Assembly (NCBI RefSeq): GCF_949987515.2
Contig: NC_082692.2
Span: 88,483,488-88,547,487, forward strand
From: Delphinus delphis
Taxonomy: Eukaryota > Chordata > Mammalia > Artiodactyla > Delphinidae
Length of the DNA: 64,000 nt
Direction: 5' to 3'
Each line of letters begins with the position of its first letter. Position 1 is the stretch's first letter. Below, piece after piece: positions 11,624 through 24,000 of the stretch. A program made the position numbers and the translations under genes. Below the pieces are notes generated by a model. That model saw only the letters and a list, made by a program, of their open reading frames with translations, did not search any database and was not told the DNA's origin.

Positions 11624-13140
11624 AATATAGAACAATGGAACAAGATAGAAAGCCAAGAGATAAACCCATGCACCCATGGTCAAGTAATCTATGACAAAGG
11701 AGGCAAGGATATATAATGGAGAAAAGACAGTCTGTTCAATAAGTGATGCTGGGAAAACTGGAGAGCCACATGTAAAAGAATGAAGTTAGAACACTCCCTA
11801 ACACCATACACAAAAATAAACTCAAAATGGATTAAAGACCTAAATGTAAGACTGCACACTATAGAACTCTTAGAGGAAAACATAGGAAGAACACTCTTTG
11901 ACATAAATCACAGCAAGATCTTTTTTGCTCCACCTCCTAGAGTAATGGAAATAAAAACAAAAATAAACAAATGGGACCTAATGAAACTTCAAAGCTTTTG
12001 CACAACAAAGGAAACCATAAACGACGAAAAGACAACCCTGAAAATGGGAGAAAATATTTGCAAATGAATCAATGGACAAAGGATTAATCTCCAAAATATA
12101 TAAACAGCTCATACAGCTCAATATTAAAAAAACAAACAACCCAATCAAAAAATGGGCAGAAGACCTAAATAGACATTTCTCCAAAGAGACATACAGATGG
12201 CCAAGAAGCACATGAAAAGCTGCTCAGCATCACTAATTATTAGAGAAATGCAAATCAAAACTACAATGAGGTATCACCTCACAACAGTTAGAATGGACAT
12301 CATCAGAAAATCTACAAACAACAAATGCTGTAGAGGGTGTGGAGAAAAGGGAACCCTCTTGCACTGTTGGTGGGAATGTAAATTGATAACAGCCACTATG
12401 GAGAACAGTATGGAGGTTCCTTAAAAAACTACAAATAGAACTACCATATGACCCAGCAATCCCACTACTGGGCATATACCCTGAGAAAACCAAAATTCAA
12501 AAAGAGTCATGTACCAAAATGTTCATTGCAGCTCTATTTACAATAGCCCGGAGATGGAAACAACCTAAGTGCCCATCATCGGATGAATGGGTAAAGAAGA
12601 TGTGGCACATATATACAATGGAATATTACTCAGCCATAAAAAGAAACGAAATTGAGCTATTTGTAATGAGGTGGATAGACCTAGAGTCTGTCATACAGAG
12701 TGAAGTAAGTCAGAAAGAAAAAGACAAATACCGTATGCTAACACATATATATGGAATTTAAGAAAAAAAATGTCATGAAGAACCTAGGGGTAAAGCAGGA
12801 ATAAAGATGCAGACCTCCTAGAGAACGGACTTGAGGTTATAGGGAGGGGGAAGGGTGAGCTGTGACAGGGCGAGAGAGAGTCATGGGCATATACACACTA
12901 ACAAACGTAGTAAGGTAGATAGCTAGTGGGAAGCAGCCGCATGGCACAGGGATATTGGCTCGGTGCTTTGTGACAGCCTGGAGGGGTGGGATAGGGAGGG
13001 TAGGAGGGAGGGAGACGCAAGAGGGAAGACATATGGGAACATATGTTTATGTATGACTGATTCACTTTGTTATAAAGCAGAAACTAACACACCATTGTAA
13101 AGCAATTATACCCCAATAAAGATGTTAAAAAAAAAAAAAA
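11624..13140 (+). mobile_element. L1 LINE, 5'-truncated, with 3' UTR and poly(A)
   Basis: Runs from inside ORF2 ('aacaatggaacaagatag') through the ORF2 end to a cetartiodactyl-type L1 3' UTR ending 'ccccaataaagatgtt' and A14. A 15-bp imperfect direct repeat lies outside it: 'aagacctacactgtt' at 11609-11623 and 'aagatctatactgtt' at 13674-13688, with two C/T differences. The second copy lies beyond the adjoining L1 piece at 13141-13673, so that piece seems to have entered this element's tail later. Confidence 0.9.
11780..12761 (+). pseudogene. L1 ORF2 C-terminal remnant
   Basis: Frames at 11780-12067, 12197-12424 and 12519-12761 cover the C-terminal third of L1 ORF2p, beyond the polymerase. 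They include the zinc-knuckle-like '[19 protein letters not shown]' (normally CxxCxxxxxxxHxxxxC) and, at the end, 'KKMWHIYTMEYYSAIKRNE'. The pieces are in different frames, so frameshifts and stops have broken the gene. The polymerase and endonuclease parts are missing because of 5' truncation. Confidence 0.85.
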
Positions 13141-13673
13141 ACTAAAAATAGAACTACCATATGACCCAGCAATCCCACTACTGGGCATAAACCCAGAGAA
13201 AACCATAATTCAAAAAGACACATGCACCCCAATGTTCATTGCAGCACTCTTTACAATAGCCAGGTCATGGAAGCAACCTAAATGCCCATCGACAGGCGAA
13301 TGGATAAAGAAGATGTGGTACATATATACAATGGAATATTACTCAGCCACAAAAAGGAACAAAATTGGGTCATTTGCAGAGACGTGGATGGATCTAGAGA
13401 CTGTCATACAGAGTGAAGTAAGTCAGAAAGAGAAAAACAAATATCCTTTATTAACACATATATGTGGAACCTAGAAAAATGGTACAGATGAACTGGTTTG
13501 CAGGGTAGAAATTGAGACACAGATGTAGAGAACAAACGTATGGACACCAAGTGGGGAAAGCTGGAGAGCGGGGGTGGTGGTGGGATGAATTGGGAGTTTG
13601 GGATTGACATGTATACAATGGATGACTAATAAGAACCTGCTGTATAAAAAAATAAATAAAATTAAATTTAAAA
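13141..13673 (+). mobile_element. second L1 3' fragment nested in the first L1's poly(A) tail
   Basis: Restarts inside ORF2 ('actaaaaatagaactaccat', homologous to about 12430) and runs to a different L1 3' UTR, ending 'taagaacctgctgtataaaa' and an A-rich tail. The frame 13232-13474 again encodes the ORF2 end ('KKMWYIYTMEYYSATKRN'). The 3' UTR differs from the upstream L1, so this is a different subfamily and not a tandem duplication. Confidence 0.85.
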
Positions 13674-13689
13674 AAGATCTATACTGTTT

Positions 13690-15570
13690 AATTATCTGCT
13701 CTGTTTCAGAAGCAGAATAAATATTCTTTCTTCATCATCATAACACCTCGAATTTATATTTTAAAAACAAAAACAAAAACCCTTGATATTAAAACAGAAA
13801 GTTTTGTGGGTTTTAGTAGGCAAATACAAGGTTGCCAAGGGATGTACAAAGGCAATCACAAAATCTTCTGAGTCTGTTAGTAAATTACCTACCTGACACC
13901 TGCTGCTGATGAAATATCGCCTTTCTTATTTTTTCCCACATTTTAAAGAAGAGGAACATTGATACTTTTCCCCCACTCTAATCAGAGATGTGACAGGTGA
14001 AATTCTTTCCACTTTGGCATCCCTGCATCATTCCAGAAACAGGCACTTTTCCTGGGTGAGCCTGGTTAAGCACTGCTCAGAAACTAGCTTTAATCTGCAA
14101 CCAGAGTTCTCTGTGCACAAAGCACTTGTGCAAAGATAAGGTATCACAGACAGAAACAGGTTGGGCATTTGTAAAGATAGCTGGAAAGAGTTTAAGTAGC
14201 ATTCAGGTTTCTTATCAGCTTGCTATAAAGTTTCATTGTTAATTAAATGCATATTTTTTAAATTAAAGAAACAAATAATGGTCCAATTAGAAAATTTCTT
14301 TATTTTGGATTTTTAATTTTTTCATTTCCTGAGGCTAAGGAGTGGATATGGGCAGTTTAGCCACCCCCATACCCAAACAATGTTATTTGAGGGTGGCCTT
14401 GGAAACCAGCCAGATTGCATTGTTATCCTTCTGTCAATTACAAATGTGCCAGACACCCAAAGCATTGGGGAGGAAGTGCAATTATTAGAAGCTACCCAAG
14501 AGAATATGCCCAGTGTCATCCCTGACTTGCCAGGTGACCTTTAGGAAATCAGATGTGTAAAAGAGGGATGATAAATTGTTCTGTAGGCCAATCAGGCAGA
14601 TGAGTAGAAGCCCCAAAGACAGAAAGAAATCAGGGCAAGGAGAATTCCAAAGAAACCAATTTTTGTTCATAAAAGAAATGTCTTCTAATACAAAGAGAAC
14701 GTAATCCAAATAATGTCCAAAGTCCTTCCCCAGATATTGGTCATAATTTACCACCCTATCCCTATTCATGTGTGTTAATCCCAAATACCTTCCTCCTGCC
14801 CAAAACCCATGTCTTTAACACCTGTTCTTTCATTTGTTGGTGAAGCACTAATGGCTTCATAAAATAAGTCCTGAAATTCCTGATCCCAGTGCCAGAAAAA
14901 TATTCGTTTTCCTTTGGATGTAGGGCTGTGGGGCTCAGAGTGAGAGCAGAAATGAGAATGCAGATAAATCCATTTATACTATGTCTCTATGGTGATAACA
15001 GCGCCTCTGATCTGATTGCGGTCCTCCACTGAGGGGACTATATTGTCAGCACGTATTTAAAAGGGGAATTTTTCTTCATCACCAAAGGATTTACCTTTTC
15101 AGAGTGTGTGCCTATTCAGAGATGCCTTTTTAGAGATGCTTTTAGTTATCGAGAGGGTCGAGTGAGAAGAAAGTCAGCATGAGTTGAGCACTGCCTATGT
15201 ACTGACCACTTTCTCTGGGGCCTTACATATGTATCAATTGATGAACAACAAAATGACTTTGTAATAACATTTAAATACAAAGTGAAGGGCATTGACTGTA
15301 AATCTGTACCATGGACAGAGCCAATCTGGGCATTGTACATTGTTCTCAAAGGATCTTGATAACTTTAAAAAAAAGTTATATAAAATATTGGGCATTACAA
15401 CAACACATTATCTTAGAATCCTGTGTGTCATTCATGTTTTCAGACCTTCATCCTTCAGGCAATGTAGACTGAAGCACTACGGTTCAATTCTGAAACTAAC
15501 CCACTTGGAGTTAGCATCAGACTACCGCAGGTTAAAGGGCATGGTCCCCAATAAGACTGTCCTCATTTAG
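13690..15570. other. single-copy sequence, possible conserved non-coding DNA at 13790-14280
   Basis: No repeat or coding pattern is recognised. The 13790-14280 part has balanced base composition, no repeat text and an AT-rich homeodomain-like stretch ('gttaattaaatgcatatttt', 14239). That is a weak reason to suspect a regulatory element. Confidence 0.25.
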
Positions 15571-15574
15571 ATGC

Positions 15575-16210
15575 CAGCAGTGATTTTGAGGGTCCCCAGG
15601 CCACCAGTACTTCTGATCAACCGGTTACAAAACTAGGAATTTCTTATGATCCTTCCCCATGTTCAATAATTCATTCATAGGACTCACAGGACTCAGGAAA
15701 GTGCTATGCTTACAGTTACAGTTTTAGTATAAAGGATGTAAATTAGGATCAGCCAATTGAAGAGTCACATAGGGTGATGTCTAGGAGGATCCCCAGTGCA
15801 GAGCTTCCATGCCTTCTCCCCATGGAATCAGGGCATGTCACTCCCTTAGCACACTGACATGTTCATCGCCAAGAAGCTCCACTAAGCTCTTTTTTGTGCA
15901 GTTTTATTTACAGAAACAGTATTGATGGAATCATTGGCTATGCACCTGAACTCAATCTCCAGCCCCCCACTTCCACCCCTACGTGGAGGCTGGGCTGGCT
16001 CAAAGCCCGCATCCTGTAAGCAAAGGTTGATCTTTCTGATGACCACCCCCCATTCTGAGTCATCTCTTCAGCATCAACTGAGGTGTGATCCAAGAGGCTC
16101 ATGAATAACAGAGACACTTATTGTTTGGGAAGTTCCAAGGATTTATAGCCTTCTCCAAGTAACCAAGGACAAAGGTCAAATTCTTTATTAAGCAACAATT
16201 AACGTACACA
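15575..16210 (-). mobile_element. ERVL-type LTR, MLT2-like, minus strand
   Basis: Segments such as 'cataggactcacaggactca', 'gcagagcttccatgccttct', 'catgaataacagagacactt' and 'aagttccaaggatttatag' follow the reverse complement of a common ERVL-class LTR. No internal coding region adjoins. The exact name is uncertain. Confidence 0.4.
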
Positions 16211-16764
16211 TAAATTTACACATATAAACCTTATGTAAATCTGTACATGTGTGTGTATCTCCTTTAATATCTATATATAAAATTAGGTGCTATTAGCAAA
16301 TTATCAGGAAAAATAAAGAAGAAAGCAGTAGTTACCAAAAGAGAATTAACCGCAATTAACAAACAGATAAAAATCACTATAATATTTCTATCAACTGAAA
16401 CAAATGTTAGGTGGTGTTCCAACAGTTTTACTCCATTTCAAGTTTAGTGATTTGCTACAAGGACCCAGATTAGCACAGTGACTGTTAAAAAAAAAAATAG
16501 CCTGTAAAATAATAAGTTTTAAATGACAAGGGTTTCAGGCAGGTAGAAGCCAAAGCCTGAAGACAGTGAGCTCAACCCAAATGATTAAAATAAAGACAGA
16601 AACTGTCCTATCACTTAGAAAACATACCTGAGGGCTTTCATAATTGTAGTACCATAACTGTTCAGCCTTCCTTTCTGTCTGTCTGTCTTGTTAAACCCAT
16701 CTCGTATTATTTGATGCTTATTCCTTATGAATGCTAGCATCACCTGGTCAAAGGCCACATCCTT
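16211..16764. other. no gene seen
   Basis: AT-rich single-copy sequence. Confidence 0.35.
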
Positions 16765-16935
16765 CACATTTCATAATACTTACTGTACTGTACTGCAGAA
16801 TCTCTTTCTTTCAGTTACCCTCACTGAGCTTCCTGAGATGGGGACATTATCCATAAATGTTTAATTCTCCTGCACATATTACAGAGCTTGACACATAGCA
16901 GATACATAGTAAGTATATATTAAATGAATGAATGA
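16765..16935 (+). mobile_element. L2 3' end
   Basis: Ends 'gagcttgacacatagcagat' then 'taagtatatattaaatgaat', the L2 terminal motif with its GAAT tail. Degraded. Confidence 0.55.
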
Positions 16936-18605
16936 TGCTCTAAGAAACTGGTCTGGACTGTCCTCTGACCTGACTGGAAACTCTACCAGAAAGTCATATT
17001 CTCACAGACTGTAGTCATATTCTCAGAGCATGAGAGGAGATTTCCTTTTTCATTTTACAAGGATTCATCCTCTCAAAATTAACCTTCTCCGAAGTTGAGT
17101 GATGATCTAAACGCGTGGTGAGAACTTCACATAATTCACTTCTTTCTAGCCTAAAAATTAGCACTTTCAAATTCTAAAGTCTGCCAGGCACTTTTCCATG
17201 TGCTAACAATACTGATAGAATTAATTCATTCATTAATTAATATTGATAGTGAACTAAAAAGACAGAAATCACTGTCCTCACGGATCTGTTACTCTAGAAA
17301 CAAAAGAAACAACATTATGTTCTTGCAACCTGCTCAATCCTTCTCTCTGCCTTAGTCTCTCCCTCTCCCTCTGTTTTTATCATAGTTAAAATCCCCGATA
17401 TGTGGGATAACTTTGTGTCTGCTGTTCTCACTATCTGGAACTTGTACATTTTTAAAAAGTAGAGAAATACTCATCATCAGAAGAGAAAATATAGAGTAAC
17501 CTTTGTTTAAATCTCCACAAAAGCCTCAGGTTTTAATGCAGTATAAAAGCCGCTGATGTAATGCTTATTTGATTTGCTTAGCAGGAGCACAACATGAAAA
17601 TTCCTTGAGCAGAGAAAACAGCTGGTTTGCCAAATCTGCACATTTGGCTGTACAACCGGCTCTATTGGTAGCTCCAGGCTAGCGATATTTTTTCCTGACA
17701 ATTTACATGCTGCTCCAGCCTAAGGTGTCTGAAATGAAGTCTTTGCATACACATAGAAAAGAACTTGGCTGCAGACCCTGGTTGGAACTCTGCTTTGGAA
17801 AGGAAATTCACACTGATCAATGGTAATGTGATAAGGCTGTGCCTTTTCAGCACAGATTTATATGCAAGGCCCATTGTGTTTATCTGGTTTTATGTAAAAT
17901 ATAATGTCAATAATCCGTATTGTCTGCATTAATACCATTATTCACATTGCAGTATCATGCATACTTTAGCCACTTTGCAATCCAGAACCCCACACGCACA
18001 TTAAAACAGAGATAACTGTGGAGGAACACGGTTGCATACAAATTGTACTGTGCTGGCAGGGAGTCCATTCTCTGCTCCTCTCAGACAAAGGTTTTTAATT
18101 CCTCAGGTTTTGTTTTGCTTTGGTTTGGTTTTTTAGAAGGAAAAAACCAACAGATCATTTTCTTGGATCTCCAAATTTCCAACTGCTTGAAAGGCAGATT
18201 TCATCAAACTAATTAAAATTTCTGTGTGACTAATCGCTTTGGGGACTCAGTTAACTTATGGAGAATACTTAAACAGAATTTTCATTTTATCTGATTTCAC
18301 TCTAAACTGGAATTAAATAGGCATATTTGAAACCAAATATAAGAATGATATATGCTGTCACAGGGCTTACATTTCATTTTGTTAACGGTTGATTTTCAAT
18401 ATTATCCTTAGGTTCCAGGGTACAATGTGTAAACACATCACAGCAAGATATAAAATGAGCTGGGAAAATAATTGAATTTTATAGAAATTCTCTAAGGTGG
18501 TAAAAATCTCTGACATCTATTAAATTCAGAGATTGTAAAAGCAATCAGAATTATTACTGCATTACTGTTTGCATTCAGTAATTATTATTGGGAGAATAAC
18601 AAATT
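16936..18605. other. single-copy block, candidate conserved non-coding element
   Basis: From about 17480 to 18300 there is no repeat text. The sequence has balanced composition and several homeodomain-like and E-box-like words, for example 'catcaaactaattaaaattt' (18203). No splice-bounded open frame is seen. Conservation cannot be judged from one sequence. Confidence 0.25.
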
Positions 18606-18609
18606 GTAT

Positions 18610-20180
18610 TGTGAGAAACTCTGATACAAAAATTGTTATCATTTTAAAAAATTTGAAACAACCATAGATTTACAGGAAAAAAAATGCTGGTACATTAAAA
18701 GAGAACCTTTTTCTGAACCATTTGAGAGTAAATGCAGACCCTATCCCCCAGAATCCTATAAACAAAGACATTCCCCTACCTCATTAGAATACAACCATCA
18801 AAAGCAGAAAATTAGAATCGTTTCATTAACTGGCATCTAATCCTCAGATCCCATTCAGATTTCACCAATTGTCCCAATTACGTTCTTTGCAGTTAGAGGA
18901 TCCAGTTTGGAATCATTTGGGTGATCGAGCAAGCCACATTTGGGTGTAGAGCAATCCCTCTGTCTTTGCTTGAATTCATGACCTTGACACTTGAAGACCA
19001 CAGGCCAGTTATTTGATAGACTGTCGGTCAATCTGAGGATGTGTGAAGGTTCGTCATGATTAGATTTAGGTAATGCATCCTTAGCAGGAATATCACTGGC
19101 GTGCTGCTATGTTCTTCTCCCTGCATCCTTACATAGCTTGTGATTTCTATTTCTCTCATTCTGTTTGTTCATTTGATCCTTCTTTTAAGATGGTATATTC
19201 TATACTTCTCCAATGTAAAGTTACACTTTTTTTCTTTGTAATTAATGATTATTTTATTGAGAAATACTTAGAAATTGTGTAAATAGCCCATTCCTTGTAA
19301 AACATTCAATTAACTAATTTATTTATATCTGTATAATGAACTCAGTTTTCTATGGTATTCTATGGTTTACAATCCGTTGTTACGTTTATTTTGATGCCTG
19401 TCTCTTTTTGCCAGTGGGAATTCCTGATAGCTGGCTTCTGCACCCTCTTGAAATGTTCCCACCATTATTTATTTATTTATTTTTGGCTGCACTGCGTCTT
19501 CATTGCTGCTCACGGGCTTTCTCTAGTTGTGGAGAGTGGGGGCTACTCTTCGTTGTGGTGCACAGGCTTCTCATTGCGGTGGCTTCTCTTGTTGTAGAGC
19601 ACGGGCTCTAGGCACGCGGGCTTCAGTAGTTGTGGCTCGTGGGCTCTAGACCACAGGCTCAGTAGTTGTGGCGTACGGGGCTTAGCTGCTCTGCAGCATG
19701 TGGGATCTTCCCGGACCAGGGATCGAACCCGTGTCCCCTGCATTGGCAGGCAGATTCTTAACCGCTGCGCCACCAGGGAAGTCCCTCCCACCGTTTTTTG
19801 AGTGTGTCCATGTTTTCTGGCATAACAAGATATTCCAGGATCACATTGTACTTTCTTTTCTTCCTTCAGCCCTGGAATTATCCATTTCTCCAAGGAGCTC
19901 AAGAATGATATTTAAAAGCCAAGATTTGGGTGCTCTTTGCTATTGGTGTGTCACTGTAAATATATATACACACATATATACAAAGTACATTCACATATGC
20001 ATCTATATTCATTTACATATCCATCATATGTATGTTGAAAACCATGAGTTCATAGCAATACTGTCAATTTCAATCTAAAACTATACATTTCAGTGTAATT
20101 CTCTTCCTTATTTGTGTCACCCTTCCTCTGACAGTGAGAAACCTGGCTCCTGTTAGTTTTATATACTTATTTGATCGTTC
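18610..20180 (-). mobile_element. old L1 (L1M-type) 3' region, minus strand, split by a SINE
   Basis: Plus-strand text 'ttcagatttcaccaattgtc' (18858), 'gccagtgggaattcctgat' (19410), 'tctggcataacaagatattc' (19815) and 'tgaaaaccatgagttcatag' (20035) follows one contiguous antisense old L1 3' UTR. The SINE at 19467-19785 interrupts it and the L1 resumes in register after it. Confidence 0.65.
19467..19785 (-). mobile_element. CHR SINE, minus strand
   Basis: Minus-strand head 'gggacttccctggtggcgca' ends at 19785 and the (AAAT)n tail lies at 19467. Flanked by 10-bp near-identical repeats, 'tcccaccatt' (19457-19466) and 'tcccaccgtt' (19786-19795). Inserted in the old L1. Confidence 0.93.
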
Positions 20181-20512
20181 CTTCTGTATCTAACTAATAT
20201 CCTGTCTTGGCCAGCATCCTCTTCCTCACACAAATACCCTCCTCAACCCACTTGGACTGAGACACCTTATACTTGGCACCCCTTTATGTGAATACCCTCA
20301 TCATGCAACTGGGCCCTAAGATCCCCACCAGGCCGCTTTTCTGCATTTGATGCCTTTCTTATCCCAGTCAGGCTCCAACATGCGCTACAGAGTAGCCCTT
20401 CTACGTAGACATCCAGTTTGCCTTGACACCCTCCACTGTGGTCCCCTCCCACTTATGGTGAACATACTTACTCTGTTCTACTCTATCCAAGTTTTTAAGA
20501 TTAAATTGTTCT

Positions 20513-20592
20513 AGAAGAGAAAGTAAGAAAAGGGGAGGAAAGGAGAGAAATAGAAAAAGAAACAGAAAGGGAAAACAGAAAAGAAAAAGCTA
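20513..20592. repeat. A/G-rich low-complexity tract
   Basis: About 80 nt of nearly pure purine on the plus strand (gaaa, ggaaa and aaag units). Confidence 0.85.
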
Positions 20593-22116
20593 AGACATCT
20601 TGTAAAGTTCCAACTTATCTCCATTGTTATACATTTTCAATATACAATACAATGTTACATTGTATTCACACACCAAACTTGTCACGTATAAAACTTCTGT
20701 AACCTCAGATGTTTCCCTGTGTTCCTATAAAAATCTAATATGTGTTTTTCCTGAACTTGTGGCATTAATGAATGTTTAGCTTACTCACATTGCTCTTATT
20801 TTGCCAGCTCAGTGTCAAGAAGTCATTCAGATGGTAGAGATCAAGGTGCATTTTAATAATAAATCATGAAAATATATTGAAGGGCACCAGAGTAAAACTA
20901 AGCAATTATACGGAGACATCAATTTCCACAGTTTGTGTTGATACCTATCTTACAAATATTAGGAAACAAGTCTTCATTTTCCAGCATTGGTTTGTAGTCA
21001 CATGTAAAAATAATTTTAAAAAAAGTAATAATAATAAAGGATAAACAGATATAGCCATGATTTACAGCACTATGAGTTATTTTTAATGTACACTAGCATG
21101 TTATAAAGCAATTTATCATGTCAAACAAAGCTATAATGTTATGGAATGGGTCACTTAGTATATTATATTATGGCATTTTCTTATTAGAGCTTTGAAACTA
21201 TTAACATACCTTCTCAGAAAGCACTTTTAATTTTTGAAAGAAACATTGTTTTCTTTTTTTGGAATTTTTAGTGAAGTAAATCTATTTCAATATTTAATCA
21301 CTGTTTAAAGTTAGCAGGTATAGAAAATTTACCATCTTATCTCACTTCTTTATATTTACAAAGTGTTTTTTATTTTCCCTTCCTCATGAGTGACTAGGCT
21401 GAACAAAAAAGAACAATAAAATAGCTAAGCGAAGAGGTGCTATCTTCTATTTAATTTTCCTAGAGTGCTGGATTATTTTAGGGGGAAGTTAGATTCTAAT
21501 GTGATTAGTGTCAAGTTCATACCACCTTAAAAAGTGTTTCTTTTATAAATTATAACTGTTCTTCACAAAGTCAAGTTCTTGATTTGTGATTTTATTTTAC
21601 TGGGTTTAGAAACCCTTACTAAACATGTAATTGGAAGGCAAAAGCTTGAATCCCTAAGCCTTTTTACTACAGTAATGTTTTCATTCCAATTTAAACTAAG
21701 CTCACACACAAAAAATATCTCTATTCTTTCATAAACAAGGGGAAATAATGACCTAGGATAAGTCTATTGAAAATGTGTTCATAGAACTAAAATACTGACA
21801 AGTTCGTCCTCCTTCTCAGTCTGTGTCTGGGAAGTTTAAAGATTTACCCCAGTCACTGAGAGCATTCAATCGTCTCTCGCCCTCTACTGTCCCCTTCACA
21901 GCTACGTTGGTTACTTTTGGATTTATTAGCCATCTCATCATATCCCCCAATAGACCAGAATGTCACTGATGAAGTGATAAAATGACATTGGGGAAATGTC
22001 AATGTTTCTCTTTAACCTGTGAAACAGTAGAGTCTGTATCTGTGTATATGTTTCCTATAGAGTTTCTTGTTATTGTTCCACTTTGAAGGGCTGTCATTTT
22101 AAAATTAAAGACTTGT
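20593..22116. other. no gene seen
   Basis: AT-rich single-copy sequence. No repeat family recognised. Confidence 0.35.
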
Positions 22117-22496
22117 GGGACTTCCCTGATGGTCCAGTGGTTAAGAATCCATTTTGCAATGCAGGGGATGCCGGTGTGATTCCTGATGGTGGAACTAAGA
22201 TCCCACATGTCACGGAGCAACTAAGCCCCCGCGCCGCAACTACTGAGCCCACAAGCCACAACCACTGAGCCTGCAAGCCACAGCTAGAGAGCCCACATGC
22301 TGCATCTATAGACCCTGTGTGTTCTGGAGCCCATGTGCCATAACTACAGAGCCCACACGCTCTGGAGTACGTGTGCCACAACTAGAGAGAAGCCCATGCA
22401 CTGCAACGAAAGATCCCGCATGCTGCAACTAAGACCCAATGCAGCCAAAAATAAATAAATAAATAAATAAATATATTTTTTTAATTAAAAAAAAAA
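22117..22496 (+). mobile_element. CHR SINE, diverged
   Basis: Begins 'gggacttccctgatggtcca' and ends in (AAAT)n and an A run. The body has extra 'gagcccacacgctctgg' style units typical of the long CHR form. No clear target duplication was found, perhaps because another SINE piece entered its tail. Confidence 0.85.
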
Positions 22497-22607
22497 GTCT
22501 CTGCAGTTCCACTGCAGGGGGCATGGGTTCAATCCCCAGTTGGGGAACTAGGATCCCGAATGCTGTGCAGTGAGGACAAAAAAAAAAAAAACAAATCAAA
22601 TCAAATC
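22497..22607 (+). mobile_element. 5'-truncated tRNA-Glu SINE
   Basis: Starts inside a CHR-related SINE ('ttccactgcagggggcatgg'), passes 'ggttcaatccccagttgggg' and ends in A14 and (CAAAT)n. It follows directly on the A tail of the SINE to its left. Confidence 0.75.
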
Positions 22608-23276
22608 TTCCAGTCTTCTAAACTCATGCAGAAATTTAGCCACGCCACTGATTTCATTTGTGTTTGTGTTGTTGGTAGTGTTGGTACACAAAAAATAAAA
22701 TACTGTCTGAGAAAGTGTTTTTGAAAACAATAGGGCTTTGCTAATCTGCAGAAGTGGGTGAGGATTTGAGGTGAGTAAGATTGTGGTGTTCTACATTTGG
22801 TGGACTTAAACGGTTATGACTCCCTGCTGGAACATCCCTGGTCCTGATGCTCCTAGGTTCCCCAGCTACCTTCCCCTCTTCCCATTTCACTGCTCTCTCT
22901 CAGGACCTTGTGAGGAGATGAAACTTATTTTCCATCTTTCTTATTTCTTCCATCAAGCACTTGTTGAAATTTACTGGTACCATGACCCATTTTCTTGGAA
23001 CCCTCTTTTCTAAAGCTACAGTCAGGTATTCTCTGACTGTAAGGATGGTGTGTTAATGGATGTTAATGGATGAATGGATGCTACTCTATTAATAGAGTAA
23101 GGTGCAAAGTGATTCTGCCTTAAATGTAAAGAGAGAGAGTAATAGTGGGCATTACTGAAGGCCAGGAGGACTAGAAGGCCAGCACTTATAGAAGGAGATA
23201 CTTCTGGTAGACTCAACTACTCTACTAGCAGTGAAAGCCAGACCAAGTAGAAAATACTTTTTTTTTTTTTTACATG
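22608..23276. other. no gene seen
   Basis: Single-copy sequence with a short imperfect (TTAATGGATG)n at 23051-23080 and a T run at 23260-23271. Confidence 0.35.
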
Positions 23277-23290
23277 AAAACTAACAGCTT

Positions 23291-23436
23291 TCTTTCTGTC
23301 TACTATAAGAAAATACATGTAACATAAAACTTACTATCTTAGCCATTTTACATGTACAGTTCAGTGGTATTAAGTATGTTCTGTTTGTGTAAACATCACC
23401 ACCATCCATCTTCAGAACTCTTTTCAACTGAAACTC
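23291..23436 (-). mobile_element. L1 3' UTR fragment between 14-bp direct repeats
   Basis: Contains 'tgtacagttcagtggtatta' and 'aacatcaccaccatccatct', the antisense L1M 3' UTR text. It is flanked by a perfect 14-bp repeat 'aaaactaacagctt' (23277-23290 and 23437-23450). There is no poly(T) at its left edge, where a normal poly(A) tail should lie. Confidence 0.7.
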
Positions 23437-23459
23437 AAAACTAACAGCTTACTTGTTCA

Positions 23460-23640
23460 ACAGAACCTGTGGTTGTGCTCCCAGCTGCAGCAACAGAGCC
23501 CGAGTTCAAGTCCTGGCTCCCTACTTTCGCTGACTGACTTTGAACAAATTACTTAATCCTTTTGTCTCTCAATTTCAACACCCACAAGATGGACAATCAA
23601 TAAATAGGAAGAGGAAGTGTAAGGGTAATATCAGGAAATA
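23460..23640 (+). mobile_element. MIR SINE
   Basis: Plus-strand MIR order: 'gagttcaagtcctggctccc' then 'gactttgaacaaattactta' and 'ccttttgtctctcaatttca'. Confidence 0.6.
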
Positions 23641-23679
23641 TTATTTTTTAATGGCTCAACTTGTATTTGTTTAACAAAT

Positions 23680-23925
23680 AAGGGAGGGCATGGGCAAGAC
23701 ACTGGAGCAGGACTGCCTAGATCCAAATCCTGGTCCATCCACTATAGCATGTAAGGTGTTAGCAAAGTTACTTACCTCCTCAGTGTTTCAGTTTCTTCAT
23801 TCTTCATCAGTAAAGCTAGGATTATTACAACACCTACTCCGTAAGTTTACTGGAAGATTAAGGAAATACATAAGAACATTTGAGCATCATCTGCCCCATT
23901 CTAGGAGCTCAATAAACATTAGCTA
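23680..23925 (+). mobile_element. MIR SINE, nearly full length
   Basis: MIR head 'ggactgcctagatccaaatc', core 'aaagttacttacctcctcag', 3' part 'ggaagattaaggaaatacat' and tail 'gctcaataaacattagcta'. Confidence 0.75.
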
Positions 23926-24000
23926 AGACAATAGAAACACCTATATTCAAATAATACTATCATATACGACAGTAATCAATGTACTTAAATCTATATAACA

